Positions 19,291 to 28,130 of a DNA stretch of 64,000 bases are shown here, piece by piece. The notes under the pieces were generated by a model. That model saw only the letters and a program-made list of their open reading frames with translations. It ran no database searches and was not told the origin of the DNA. Origin of the DNA: Streptomyces globosus (GTDB lineage Bacteria > Actinomycetota > Actinomycetes > Streptomycetales > Streptomycetaceae). The translations under genes and the position numbers were made by a program. The stretch covers positions 62,001 through 126,000 of the forward strand of contig NZ_CP030862.1 in assembly GCF_003325375.1 (NCBI RefSeq), written 5' to 3'. The number at the start of each line of letters is the position of its first letter. Positions within the stretch are counted from its first letter, which is position 1.

Positions 19291-20445
19291 ATGAGCGCAC
19301 CGAGTCTCGAACGACTGGAGACCCTGAGCAGCCGGTTCGTGCCGGATCTGGTCGTGGACGAGCTCTGCGCCGAGTTGTTCGCCTCGCTGCCGCGCAGCGA
19401 CCAGCGCCGCAAGGGCGAGGTGTACCTGCGCGGCCTGCTCAAGGCCGAGGGCCGCAAGTCGATAAGGAACATCGCCGCGCACGTCGGCGACCGGGCCGCC
19501 GAGCAGAGCCTCCACCACTTCGTCGTGTCCTCCACCTGGGACTGGGGCCCGGTCCGGGCCGCTCTCGCCCGGTACCTGGAGCGGGCGCTGCGGCCGCGCG
19601 CCTGGGTCGTGCAGCCGGTGGTGATCTCCAAGGCCGGCACCGAGTCGGTCGGGGTGGCCCGCCGGTTCGTGCCCGAGCGGGGCCAGATGGTCAACAGCCA
19701 GGTCGCGTTCGGCGTGTGGGCCGTCGGGGAGGAGCAGAGCAGCCCCGTGAACTGGCGGCTGGCGCTGACCGACCGGTGGCGCGAGAGCGTCGGCCCGCTG
19801 TCGCCGAACGTGCACCGCTCGGAGCTGGCGACGAGCCCGCTGGAGTGCGCCACCGGGGCGGTCGAGGAGCTGCGCGACTGGGTCGGGCAGCCCCACCGCC
19901 CCGTCGTCTTCGACCTGCCCGACGTCGACCCGGCCGCGGTGGCCCGCCGGTTCGGTCCGGCCGGGCTGCACTTCACGGCGACGGCCCGCGGGTCGATGCG
20001 GGTGCGGTGCACCGACCCGGTGCTCCCCGGCAGCGGCAACCGGGAGCTCGCCGCGCACCAGCTGCTGCTGATGGCGCGGACCCTGCGCCGGCCGGTGACC
20101 TGGCTGGACCCGGTGACGCTCCGGCCGCGGACCTCGCTCGTCGTGGGGGTGCGGGTGGAGCTGCCGCAGGTGGCGGAGCCGCTGGTGCTGTTCGGCGAGT
20201 GGACCGACCCGCGCGGCTGGCCCGAGCGGTGCTGGGTCAGCGACATGGTGCAGGCCCCCGCCGGGGCCCTGCTGCGCCTGGCGAAGCGGGCGCAGAACGT
20301 CGAGCACGACTTCGAGACGGTCTCGCAGAAGGTCGGGATCACCGACTTCGGCGGCCGCTCCTTCGGCGGCTGGCACCGGCACACCACGCTGGCGTCGGCG
20401 GCGCACGCGGTCCGGGTCCTCACGGAGCGGGGCGGGGAGCGGTAG
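19291..20445 (+). CDS. IS701-like transposase homologue lacking catalytic Asp
   Basis: Protein of 384 residues resembling IS701-family DDE transposases over its length: N-terminal helical region, the SVGVARRF block after the first catalytic strand, and the C-terminal SFGGWHRHTTLASAAHA block. At the first catalytic strand, where family members read DDTGF, this protein reads QPVVI (Gln108-Pro109), so the essential Asp is gone; the C-terminal Glu region (HDFETVSQKVGITD) is also altered. The frame is intact and codon use looks normal, so it is probably a domesticated DNA-binding protein or an inactive copy under selection, not a fresh insertion. No terminal inverted repeats are evident. Confidence 0.7.
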   Translation: MSAPSLERLETLSSRFVPDLVVDELCAELFASLPRSDQRRKGEVYLRGLLKAEGRKSIRNIAAHVGDRAAEQSLHHFVVSSTWDWGPVRAALARYLERALRPRAWVVQPVVISKAGTESVGVARRFVPERGQMVNSQVAFGVWAVGEEQSSPVNWRLALTDRWRESVGPLSPNVHRSELATSPLECATGAVEELRDWVGQPHRPVVFDLPDVDPAAVARRFGPAGLHFTATARGSMRVRCTDPVLPGSGNRELAAHQLLLMARTLRRPVTWLDPVTLRPRTSLVVGVRVELPQVAEPLVLFGEWTDPRGWPERCWVSDMVQAPAGALLRLAKRAQNVEHDFETVSQKVGITDFGGRSFGGWHRHTTLASAAHAVRVLTERGGER

Positions 20446-20504
20446 GGCCTGTCCTGCGGACCGGGGCCGCGGGGCCGACCTGCCCGGGCGCTCCCGCGCC
20501 GCGG

Positions 20505-22433
20505 TCAGCCGATGGTGTGCCGGGGGGCGCTGCGCCGGTTCTGGCGGAGCGCCTGGCGGGTGCGCTGGAGCTGGAGGGCGAGCTGCACCTGGAGGGCCTG
20601 GGTCGGCTTCTGCCAGTCCTCGCCGAGGATCTCGGTGATCCGCTCCAGCCGGCGGGAGACGGTGTTGGGGTGGACGTGCAGCGACTCGGCGGCCCGGGAG
20701 GGGCTGTTGGCGGAGGCGAAGTAGGCCTCCATGGTGCGGACCAGCTCGGTGTACTGCTGGTCGTCGTAGTCGAGGACGGGCCCGATGGTGTCGGCGATGA
20801 ACCGGTCGATGTTCGGCTTCTCGGAGAGGAGGACGCCGAGGAATCCCAGCTCGTCGGGGGAGGCGGTGCTGCCGGCGCCGGTGAGGGCGGCGACGGCGTC
20901 GAGGCAGCGCCGCGCCTCCTGGTGGACGTGGACGATGGCCGCCGGGTTCTCGACGGGGCCCGCCGAGCCGGCGGTGACGGGTCTTCCGAGCACCTCGGAG
21001 AGCTCCTTCGAGGCGGTCCGGGCGATGGCGCCGGCCTCGGTTCCGGGCAGCAGCAGCACCACGCTGTCGCCGTCGACGCTCTTGAGCCCCTGGTGCCGGT
21101 TGGCATACGAGGCCGCCCAGGCGGCGACCCGCCCCTGGACGCCGCCTTCGGGCCGCGCGATGACGACGACGTGCGGCTCGTCGAGGTTGAGGGCGAGGCG
21201 GCGGCTCTGCTCGGCGATCTGCACCGGGGACAGGGAGGTGCCGCGCAGCAGGTCCTGGAAGAACTCGTCCCGCATGTGGCCCTCCGCGGCCGCCATGCCC
21301 TGCTCCATCAGCAGGACCACGGCGGTCACCTGGGCGGTGAGCGCGAGGAGCTGCACCTGGAGGTAGGTGGCCGGCTCCTCGGAGACGAGTATCAGGGTGC
21401 CCAGCATCTCGTCGCCCGCGGCGATGGAGGCGACCCAGACGCCGCCGGCGGTGCTGCGGGGCTGGCGGTCGGTGTGGGCGTCGAGGAGGGCGGTGCGGAC
21501 CTCCGCCTCGTCGAGCTCGGGGACCGCGCCGACGGGGCAGGCCAGGGTGCGGCCGGAGGCGTCGCGGACGACGAGGGTGCCGTCGAGTCCCTTGACGGCC
21601 TCGGCGGCCAGGGTGGAGAGGCCCGCCCCTTGGAGGACGAGGTCGAGGAGCCGGCCGTGGGTCTCGCGGAGCTGGCGGGCGGTGGAGGAGGAGTCGAGGG
21701 CGCGGGAGGTGTCCTGCTCCAGCTCGACGACCTCGTACCGGGTCTGCTCCAGCAGTCGCGCCTTCTCGATTGCAACGGTTGCGAGGTCGGCGAGCGAACT
21801 CATCAGGGAGACCTCGTCCGGGGTGAAGTGCCGGACGTGCCGGTCGGCGACGTACAGCGCGCCGAGGCTGGCGCCGGCGTGCCGCAGCGGGACGGCCATC
21901 ACGGCGTGCAGCCCCTCCGCCTGGACCACCTCGTCGATGACGGGGCTGTGCGTGAAGCTGGTGTCGTTCATGTAGTCGGCCGACCAGAACGGCGCGGACC
22001 CCTCGGCGGCGCGGCGGCCGACGCCGCCCTCGCTCATCGGGATGGCGAAGCCGATGGTGAGGGCGGAGGCGTGCCCGTCGGCGGAGCGGACCCGGGAGAT
22101 GCCCTCCTCCGGGTCGTCGAAGCTGACCCACGCCATGTCGAGACCCAGCAGCAGGCGGGCCCGGCGGGTGATGACCTTGAGCAGTTCGTCGAGGTCGTAG
22201 GGGAGGGTGAGGTCGCGGGCGGTGTCGACGAGGGCGGCGAGGCCGGCCTCGCGCTGCTGGCGGCGCACGAAGAGCGCGCGGATGCCGAGGCTCTGGTCCC
22301 GGGCCCTGGTCAGCTGGGCGAGGGCGTCCCCGGACAGGCCGGAGTCCCGGGCTTTTCGGACCACGTCGTCGAAGGCAGCGGCGGGCGCCTCTCTGTTCAG
22401 CAGTTCCAGCATTTCGTAAGCGTGGTCAACCAC
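20505..22433 (-). CDS. GAF-domain PucR/CdaR-type transcriptional regulator
   Basis: Regulator of 642 residues, start GTG at 22431-22433 (VVDHAYEMLELLNREAP) with GGGGGAA five bases upstream. A GAF sensor domain spans about residues 110-280 (LDMAWVSFDDPEEG... MAVPLRHAGASLGALYVADRHV), followed by a middle nucleotide-cyclase-like region of the CdaR type, and a C-terminal PucR helix-turn-helix (SRAAESLHVHPNTVSRRLERITEILG). It is divergent from the first biosynthetic gene across a 291-bp region, which makes it the likely pathway-specific activator. The GAF ligand could be an aromatic pathway intermediate; that is inference. Confidence 0.85.
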   Translation of the reverse strand: MVDHAYEMLELLNREAPAAAFDDVVRKARDSGLSGDALAQLTRARDQSLGIRALFVRRQQREAGLAALVDTARDLTLPYDLDELLKVITRRARLLLGLDMAWVSFDDPEEGISRVRSADGHASALTIGFAIPMSEGGVGRRAAEGSAPFWSADYMNDTSFTHSPVIDEVVQAEGLHAVMAVPLRHAGASLGALYVADRHVRHFTPDEVSLMSSLADLATVAIEKARLLEQTRYEVVELEQDTSRALDSSSTARQLRETHGRLLDLVLQGAGLSTLAAEAVKGLDGTLVVRDASGRTLACPVGAVPELDEAEVRTALLDAHTDRQPRSTAGGVWVASIAAGDEMLGTLILVSEEPATYLQVQLLALTAQVTAVVLLMEQGMAAAEGHMRDEFFQDLLRGTSLSPVQIAEQSRRLALNLDEPHVVVIARPEGGVQGRVAAWAASYANRHQGLKSVDGDSVVLLLPGTEAGAIARTASKELSEVLGRPVTAGSAGPVENPAAIVHVHQEARRCLDAVAALTGAGSTASPDELGFLGVLLSEKPNIDRFIADTIGPVLDYDDQQYTELVRTMEAYFASANSPSRAAESLHVHPNTVSRRLERITEILGEDWQKPTQALQVQLALQLQRTRQALRQNRRSAPRHTIG

Positions 22434-22724
22434 GACGCTTCCCCCGACCCCCCATAAAGCCGTTGAGGATCGCACCAACGCGGTTACGCAATCCATGGCC
22501 GAGCCTGAAAGTATCCCTTGTGGCAAGAAGTGGTCAAGAATCGCTCGAGCCCCGCTCCAGGTCAGCGGTGCGGAGGGTGATCGGGCCACCACGCTCCCGG
22601 AGTGATGCTGTCATCTGGACACCTTCTGGTCGAGGACCACTCAAGGGCAGGCTGATCACCGGTCGAGCCGGTGGCGTCCCCACCGCTGCGGCCGCCAGCC
22701 ACGCAGCTTCCTTGAGGAGTACGC
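22434..22724. promoter_or_regulatory. Divergent promoter region of regulator and first biosynthetic gene
   Basis: The 291-bp gap lies between the GAF/PucR regulator (minus) and the methyltransferase gene (plus). It must hold both promoters. It includes local AT-richer stretches (around 22510-22540), but I see no clear -35/-10 pair or convincing operator. No gene is seen. Confidence 0.4.
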
Positions 22725-23465
22725 ATGTCCCAGGCGGTACAGGTTTCCCAACTCCAGAGCTACGAGAGGTCGCTGCTCCGCAGCAGGCTGTCCCTGACCA
22801 GGTCGGACCGGCCGCGGGTGTTCTCCCTGGGCGGTCGCGAGTGGGACCTCTTCGACGAGGTCTTCGCGCCGGTCTACTCGCCGTCCACGAGCGTGGCGCT
22901 GGACCTGCTCGGCCTCAACGACCTTGACGCGGGCCGCCGTTCGGGCTCGTTCCTGGAGATCGGCTGCGGCACCGGGGTGATAGCCGTCACGGCCGCGCTG
23001 GCCGGATGCGAGCGGGTCGTCGCGGCGGACATCAGCCCCGCCGCGGTGGAGAACGCCGCCGTGAACGCCGACCGGCACGGGGTCACCCGCCAGGTCCGGG
23101 CCGTGCACAGCGACCTGTTCTCCGGGCTGCGCGAGCAGGAACGGTTCGACACGATCTTCTGGAGCTCCAACTACGTGATGGGGCCAGCGAGTTACGAGTA
23201 CAAGACCGTGCACGAGCGGGCGTACGTCGACACCGGCTACCAGGCCCACCGCAGGTTCGTCGAGCAGGCGGTGCACTGGACGGCCCCCGGGGGCCGGGTG
23301 CTGCTCCACTTCAGCGACCGGGGGGACCTGCCGGCGCTGTACGACATCGCCGACGCCTGCGGCCGGGAGCTGGTCACGGTGGCCGGCCGCCGGGTCCGCG
23401 AGGGGGAGTACGGAGAGGACATGGTCGAGCACATGCTGATCGAAATCAGGCCACTCGCGGCTTGA
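22725..23465 (+). CDS. Class I SAM-dependent methyltransferase
   Basis: Soluble methyltransferase of 246 residues with the SAM motif I FLEIGCGTGVIAV (residues about 75-87) and the acidic motif II (VVAADIS). The motif IV region reads WSSNYVMGP, near the NPPY motif of HemK/MTS-type N-methyltransferases but not identical, so an N- or O-acceptor on a small aromatic is possible. The ATG at 22725 follows GAGGAG. It is the first gene of a plus-strand operon with pabAB 24 bp downstream. Substrate unknown; methylation of an aminophenol is a context-based guess. Confidence 0.8.
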   Translation: MSQAVQVSQLQSYERSLLRSRLSLTRSDRPRVFSLGGREWDLFDEVFAPVYSPSTSVALDLLGLNDLDAGRRSGSFLEIGCGTGVIAVTAALAGCERVVAADISPAAVENAAVNADRHGVTRQVRAVHSDLFSGLREQERFDTIFWSSNYVMGPASYEYKTVHERAYVDTGYQAHRRFVEQAVHWTAPGGRVLLHFSDRGDLPALYDIADACGRELVTVAGRRVREGEYGEDMVEHMLIEIRPLAA

Positions 23466-23489
23466 TTTGGACTGGGGGGATTTTTCGCC

Positions 23490-25655
23490 GTGCGTACGCT
23501 TCTTGTCGACAATTACGACTCGTTTACGTATAACCTCTTCCACTATCTGGCCGAGGTGAATGGCCGGGAGCCGGAAGTAGTCCGAAATGACGACCCGGAC
23601 TGGAAGATCGCACAACTGGACGCGTTCGACAACGTCGTGGTGTCACCCGGTCCCGGAACGCCCCGCCGCGCGTCCGACTTCGGGATCTGCACCGAGCTCG
23701 TGCACCGCTCCCACCTGCCGCTCCTCGGGATCTGCCTCGGCCACCAGGGCATCGGCCACGTCCACGGCGCGACGGTCGACCGGGCGCCCGAGCCCCGCCA
23801 CGGCCGCACCTCGCCCGTCCTGCACGACGGCACGGGCCTGTTCGCCGGCCTGCCCTCGCCGCTGGAGGTGGTCCGCTACCACTCGCTCACGGTGACCGGG
23901 CTGCCGGACGCCCTGGAGGCCACCGCCTGGACGCCCGACGGCATCCTGATGGGCCTGCGGCACCGCACCCGGCCGCAGTGGGGCGTGCAGTTCCACCCCG
24001 AGTCGATTTGCAGTCAGTACGGGATGCAGCTGCTTGCAAACTTCGCAGGGCTGACCCGCGCGCACCAGGCTGCCCAGGGGCCCGCCCGCCGCTCCCCGGC
24101 CCGCCGCCCTGTCCGCGGCGCCGCCGCCCCGGCCGTCCCCGCCGCCCCGGCCGTCCCCGCGGTCCCGGCGCCCCCGGCCGCGGCACCGGCCCCCGCCCCG
24201 GTGCGCAGGCTGCGGGTCGCCGCGCACCGCCTGCCCACCCGCTGGGACCCCGAGACCGTCTACGACCGGCTCTTCCGCGGCAACGACCACGCCTACTGGC
24301 TGGACAGCAGCCTGCCCGGCGGCGACCGCGGCCGGTTCTCGGCCATGGGCGACGCCACCGGCCCGCTGGCCCGCACCGCCTCCGCCGACGTGTGGAGCAG
24401 GACCGTCACCGTCGGCTCGGCCGGGGGCGGCAGCCGGCTCGTCGCCGCGCCCTTCCTGGAGTGGATCGACAGCGACCTGCGCTCCCTGCACACCGAGGTG
24501 CCCGAGCTGCCCTTCGACTTCGCCCTCGGCTGGGTCGGCTACCTCGGCTACGAGCTGAAGGCCGAGTGCGGCGGCGACCTGGTGCACCGCTCGCCCGTCG
24601 CCGACGCCACCATGGTCTTCGCCGACCGCGCCGTCGTCTTCGACCACGCCGAGCACACCACGTACCTGCTCGCCCTCGCCGAGGACGGCGTCCCGGGCTC
24701 CGCCGCCGCGGCCGACGGGTGGCTGGCCGACACCGCCGCCCGGCTCGCCCGGCTCGCCGGGTACAAGCTGCCGCCGCCCCGCCCGCAGGAGGGCGGCGGG
24801 GAGATACGGCTGCGCCACGACCGCGGCTCCTACCTGCACCTGATCGACCGCTGCCTGGAGGAGATCGCGGCCGGCGAGAGCTACGAGGTCTGCCTCACCA
24901 ACATGGCCGAGGCCGACACCTCCCTCGACCCCTGGGCGGCGTACCGCACCCTGCGCCGCACCAGCCCGGCGCCCTTCGCCGCGCTCCTGCAGTTCGGCGG
25001 GCTCTCCGTCCTCAGCACCTCGCCGGAGCGCTTCCTGCGGGTCGGCCCCGACGGCCTGATCGAGTCCTCGCCGATCAAGGGCACCCGGCCGCGCGGCGCC
25101 ACCCCGCAGGAGGAGGCCGCCCTCATCGCCGACCTCCTGGGCGACGAGAAGGACCGCTCCGAGAACCTCATGATCGTCGACCTGGTCCGCAACGACCTGG
25201 GCCGCTGCGCCGTCCCGGGCACCGTCGAGGCCGAGGAGCTCTTCCGCGTCGAGAGCTACGCCACCGTCCACCAGCTGGTGAGCACCGTACGGGCGCGGCT
25301 GCGCCCCGGGCTGACGGCCGTGGACTGCGTGCGCGCCGCCTTCCCCGGCGGGTCGATGACCGGCGCCCCGAAGATCCGCACCATGCAGATCATCGACCGG
25401 CTGGAGGCCGGTCCGCGCGGGGTGTACTCCGGGGCCATCGGCTACTTCTCGCTCACCGGCGCCGCGGACCTCAGCATCGTCATCCGCACCGCCACCGTCA
25501 CCGCCGGCACGGTGTCCTACGGGGTCGGAGGCGCGGTCGTCGCCCTGTCCGACCCGGACGCCGAGTACGAGGAGACCGCCGTCAAGGCTGCTCCGCTGCT
25601 GGCCCTGACGAAGACCCGCTTCCCGGAGAGGCAGCCGGCACGGATCCCCTCCTGA
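23490..25655 (+). CDS. pabAB: Aminodeoxychorismate synthase, fused glutaminase and synthase (PabAB)
   Basis: Converts chorismate and glutamine to 4-amino-4-deoxychorismate (ADC). The N-terminal glutamine amidotransferase has the nucleophile Cys82 (GICLGHQG) and the His/Glu of QFHPES. An Ala/Pro linker (about residues 195-230) leads to the PabB-like synthase with ENLMIVDLVRNDLGR and PGGSMTGAPKIRTM. The diagnostic position reads SPIKGTRPRG: Lys, as in PabB, where TrpE has Ala and PhzE Ser, so ADC is expected over anthranilate or ADIC. Start is the GTG at 23490 after GGGGGGA. No PabC-type lyase gene lies nearby. Typical of antibiotic clusters using PABA or p-aminophenylalanine. Confidence 0.9.
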   Translation: MRTLLVDNYDSFTYNLFHYLAEVNGREPEVVRNDDPDWKIAQLDAFDNVVVSPGPGTPRRASDFGICTELVHRSHLPLLGICLGHQGIGHVHGATVDRAPEPRHGRTSPVLHDGTGLFAGLPSPLEVVRYHSLTVTGLPDALEATAWTPDGILMGLRHRTRPQWGVQFHPESICSQYGMQLLANFAGLTRAHQAAQGPARRSPARRPVRGAAAPAVPAAPAVPAVPAPPAAAPAPAPVRRLRVAAHRLPTRWDPETVYDRLFRGNDHAYWLDSSLPGGDRGRFSAMGDATGPLARTASADVWSRTVTVGSAGGGSRLVAAPFLEWIDSDLRSLHTEVPELPFDFALGWVGYLGYELKAECGGDLVHRSPVADATMVFADRAVVFDHAEHTTYLLALAEDGVPGSAAAADGWLADTAARLARLAGYKLPPPRPQEGGGEIRLRHDRGSYLHLIDRCLEEIAAGESYEVCLTNMAEADTSLDPWAAYRTLRRTSPAPFAALLQFGGLSVLSTSPERFLRVGPDGLIESSPIKGTRPRGATPQEEAALIADLLGDEKDRSENLMIVDLVRNDLGRCAVPGTVEAEELFRVESYATVHQLVSTVRARLRPGLTAVDCVRAAFPGGSMTGAPKIRTMQIIDRLEAGPRGVYSGAIGYFSLTGAADLSIVIRTATVTAGTVSYGVGGAVVALSDPDAEYEETAVKAAPLLALTKTRFPERQPARIPS

Positions 25656-26637
25656 CCGGCCGGCCGTGCCGGAGTCGGTGCAGCTCCGCCGCCTCCAGCA
25701 CGGCCGCCACGTCGGGGACGCTGACCCCCAGCCGCTCCAGGGCGCGCAGGGCGCACGCGGCCTCGGCGTCCGCGTTCAGCAGCGTGTCCCCGGTGAGCGC
25801 CGGGGCCAGGGCGGCGGCCTCCAGCGTCTCCACGGACAGCGCGAGCGCCGTGTTCCACCCGACGAGCGCGCCCACGCCGCCGTCCGCACCGGGCCCCCAC
25901 AGCAGCCGCGGCTGGAGGGCCCCGTTGGCGCGCAGTACGCGCCACCAGTCGCCCGACAGCCGCTCCTCGCGCACCCGGTACATGCGGCGCGCGACCGCGA
26001 GGCCCGCGGCGCCGCGCACCTCGGCGTCGGCCGGCACGCCCAGGGCGTCGAGCCGGGCCCCGACCTCGCGGTCGAAGCGGCCCACGGGGAACGAGACCAC
26101 CAGCGGCGCGGCGCCGAGCGGCCGGCCCGCGGCCAGTGCCCGCTCCAGGCCGGCCACGTAGGCGTCGAGCACCTCCGCGCACCGCCCGCCGGAGAACACG
26201 AGCGAGGCGTGTACGCCGATGCCCTCCGCGAGCAGGTCGGCGAGTGCCCGGATCCCGTCCGGGCTCGCGGGCAGGCGCACCACCGCGTTGCGGCGGCCGA
26301 CCTTCTCGTGCACCGTGCGCGCGGCCGCGACCAGCGCGGTCCCGCCGCCGGCCCGGCGGTCCGGCACGGGCACGGAGACGAGTCCGGCGGTGCCGCCGCT
26401 GTCCCCGAACACCGGCAGCAGGGCGTCACAGGCGCGCGCGGCCTGCGCGGGCGACGTGCCCGCAGGCGCGCAGGCGTTGTGGAAGTGGCCGCCCAGTACC
26501 GGATACCGGATGCCGGTGTCGAACTCCGCGGGGTCCTGCACGCTCAACCACGGCGAGACCCCCTCGGACACCAGTTGCCTCAGCAGTGCCCCAGCTCCTT
26601 GACTAACCACGCACAGCACCCTAGGGCGCCGCTCCAC
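25582..26637 (-). CDS. Transaldolase-like protein without the Schiff-base lysine
   Basis: TIM-barrel protein of up to 351 residues matching transaldolases (LVSEGVSPWLSVQDP, ASPDGIRALADLLAEGIGVHASLVFS, SFPVGRFDREVGARLD, PRLLWGPGAD). The Lys that forms the Schiff base, within VKIPAT in active enzymes, is Arg121 here (VVRLPAS), so normal transaldolase chemistry is unlikely. It could be regulatory, serve a different aldol reaction, or be decaying. The start is uncertain: the frame opens at a GTG at 26637, but the family N-terminus begins about 15-22 residues later. The 3' end overlaps pabAB by 74 bp tail to tail. It is divergent from the DAHP synthase, fitting an erythrose-4-phosphate supply theme. 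Confidence 0.75.
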   Translation of the reverse strand: MERRPRVLCVVSQGAGALLRQLVSEGVSPWLSVQDPAEFDTGIRYPVLGGHFHNACAPAGTSPAQAARACDALLPVFGDSGGTAGLVSVPVPDRRAGGGTALVAAARTVHEKVGRRNAVVRLPASPDGIRALADLLAEGIGVHASLVFSGGRCAEVLDAYVAGLERALAAGRPLGAAPLVVSFPVGRFDREVGARLDALGVPADAEVRGAAGLAVARRMYRVREERLSGDWWRVLRANGALQPRLLWGPGADGGVGALVGWNTALALSVETLEAAALAPALTGDTLLNADAEAACALRALERLGVSVPDVAAVLEAAELHRLRHGRPVRRGSVPAASPGSGSSSGPAAEQP

Positions 26638-26931
26638 CCGCCGGAAACCATCCGGTGATGGTGTGTCAAGTATCCCCCGAATCCCGTCGCTTTCCGGCCT
26701 ATTTCAACGGCCGCCGCGAAGGGCGGGCGCGGACTTTAAGGGATTTGCGGACGCCCCGCGTTTTTCCTTCCGCCAATGCGTCAGGTTTATTTCGGATTAC
26801 CTCTTCGGACCTGACCGAAATCAACTCCACTTGACGGAGTGCGGAATGTCTGGTGGTTCACCGGAATCACCGTTCCAGAGACTTCTCGATGCATCTGATG
26901 TCACGGCAGGTACAGCACTGGGAGGTGCCGC
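26638..26931. promoter_or_regulatory. Divergent promoter region upstream of the DAHP synthase operon
   Basis: These 294 bases between the transaldolase-like gene and the DAHP synthase are AT-richer than their surroundings (for example 26755-26830), as expected of a promoter for a major biosynthetic operon. A TTGACG occurs at 26833, but no convincing -10 follows at standard distance. No gene is seen. Confidence 0.4.
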
Positions 26932-28101
26932 ATGCACGGTGTTGCACGCTGGAAATCATTGCCCGCGGGCCAGCAGCCCGTATGGCCGGACGAAGAGGCC
27001 CTGGAGAACGCCAGGGCCGAGCTCGCGGGCTCGCCCGCGCTGGTACGCCGTGAGGACGTCGACGCCCTGCGCACCCTGCTCGCCGCGGCGGCCAGGGGCG
27101 AACTGCAGATCGTGCAGGGCGGTGACTGCGCCGAGGACCCGGCCGAGTGCACCCCCGGCTACGTGGCCCGCAAGGCGGCGCTCCTGGACGTGCTGGCCGG
27201 CGTGATGAAGGCCCGCTCGCTCAAGCCCGTCATACGCGTCGGCCGGCTCGCCGGCCAGTTCGGCAAGCCCCGCTCGAACCCCGTCGAGACCGTCGCCGGC
27301 GTCGAGCTGCCGGTGTACCGCGGGCACATGGTCAACAGCCCGGAGCCCGACCCCGAGCTGCGCCGGCCCGACCCGCAGCGGCTGGTCGCGGGGTACCGGG
27401 CGGCGGCCGGCGCCATGGCCGTCCTCGGCTGGCACGGCGGGGGCCGCCCGTCGGCGGCGGAGGCCCCGGTGTGGACCAGCCACGAGGCCCTGCTGCTCGA
27501 CTACGAGGGCCCCATGGTCCGCACCCAGGACGACGGATCGCAGCTGCTGACCTCCACCCACTGGCCGTGGATGGGTGAGCGGACCCGCGAGCTGGACGGC
27601 GCGCACGTCGCGTTCTTCGCGTCCATCGCCAACCCGGTCGCGACGAAGGTCGGACCCTCCATGGAGCCCGAGGCCCTCGTGGAGCTCTGCGGGAGGCTCG
27701 ACCCGGGGCGGGAGCCGGGCCGGCTCACGCTGATCTCCCGGATGGGCCAGGGCAAGGCGGCCGAGAGGCTGCCGGCGCTGGTGCGCGCCGTCCGCGCCGC
27801 GGGCCACCCCGTGCTGTGGATGTGCGACCCGATGCACGGCAACACCGTCAGCGCGCCCGGCGGGGTCAAGACCCGTTTCGTCGAAACCGTGGTGCGCGAG
27901 GTCGAGGAATTCCAGAAGGCCGTCGTGGAAAACGGCGGAGTCGCCGCCGGGCTCCACCTGGAGACGACCCCCGACCAGGTGCACGAATGCGTCGCCGACG
28001 AATACCACGTGGACGAGCTGGGAGAGAAGTACACCTCGTTCTGCGACCCGCGCCTCAATTCCGACCAGGCCGTCGAGGTCGTCTCGGCCTGGCGCGGCTG
28101 A
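26932..28101 (+). CDS. Class II DAHP synthase (PhzC-like)
   Basis: Condenses phosphoenolpyruvate and erythrose 4-phosphate to DAHP, the entry step of the shikimate pathway. Class II signatures are present: VQGGDCAE, GRLAGQFGKPRS with the PEP-binding Arg, and CDPMHGNT. At 389 residues it is shorter than primary-metabolism class II enzymes (about 450-470) and resembles PhzC-type copies in antibiotic clusters, which usually lack the extra regulatory parts and escape feedback by aromatic amino acids. ATG at 26932 follows GGGAGGT. It leads an operon with the dehydrogenase, phzD and phzE homologues. Confidence 0.93.
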   Translation: MHGVARWKSLPAGQQPVWPDEEALENARAELAGSPALVRREDVDALRTLLAAAARGELQIVQGGDCAEDPAECTPGYVARKAALLDVLAGVMKARSLKPVIRVGRLAGQFGKPRSNPVETVAGVELPVYRGHMVNSPEPDPELRRPDPQRLVAGYRAAAGAMAVLGWHGGGRPSAAEAPVWTSHEALLLDYEGPMVRTQDDGSQLLTSTHWPWMGERTRELDGAHVAFFASIANPVATKVGPSMEPEALVELCGRLDPGREPGRLTLISRMGQGKAAERLPALVRAVRAAGHPVLWMCDPMHGNTVSAPGGVKTRFVETVVREVEEFQKAVVENGGVAAGLHLETTPDQVHECVADEYHVDELGEKYTSFCDPRLNSDQAVEVVSAWRG

Positions 28102-28130
28102 GGCCACGAAAAAAAGGGGGTTTCTCCATC

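Noticed and set aside
19291..20445. Active insertion sequence
   Set aside because: No terminal inverted repeats or target duplication seen, and the first catalytic Asp is missing.
17662..22131. Minus-strand open frame of about 1489 codons
   Set aside because: It crosses XRE, DUF397, transposase-like and regulator genes out of frame and has shadow composition; only high GC keeps it open.
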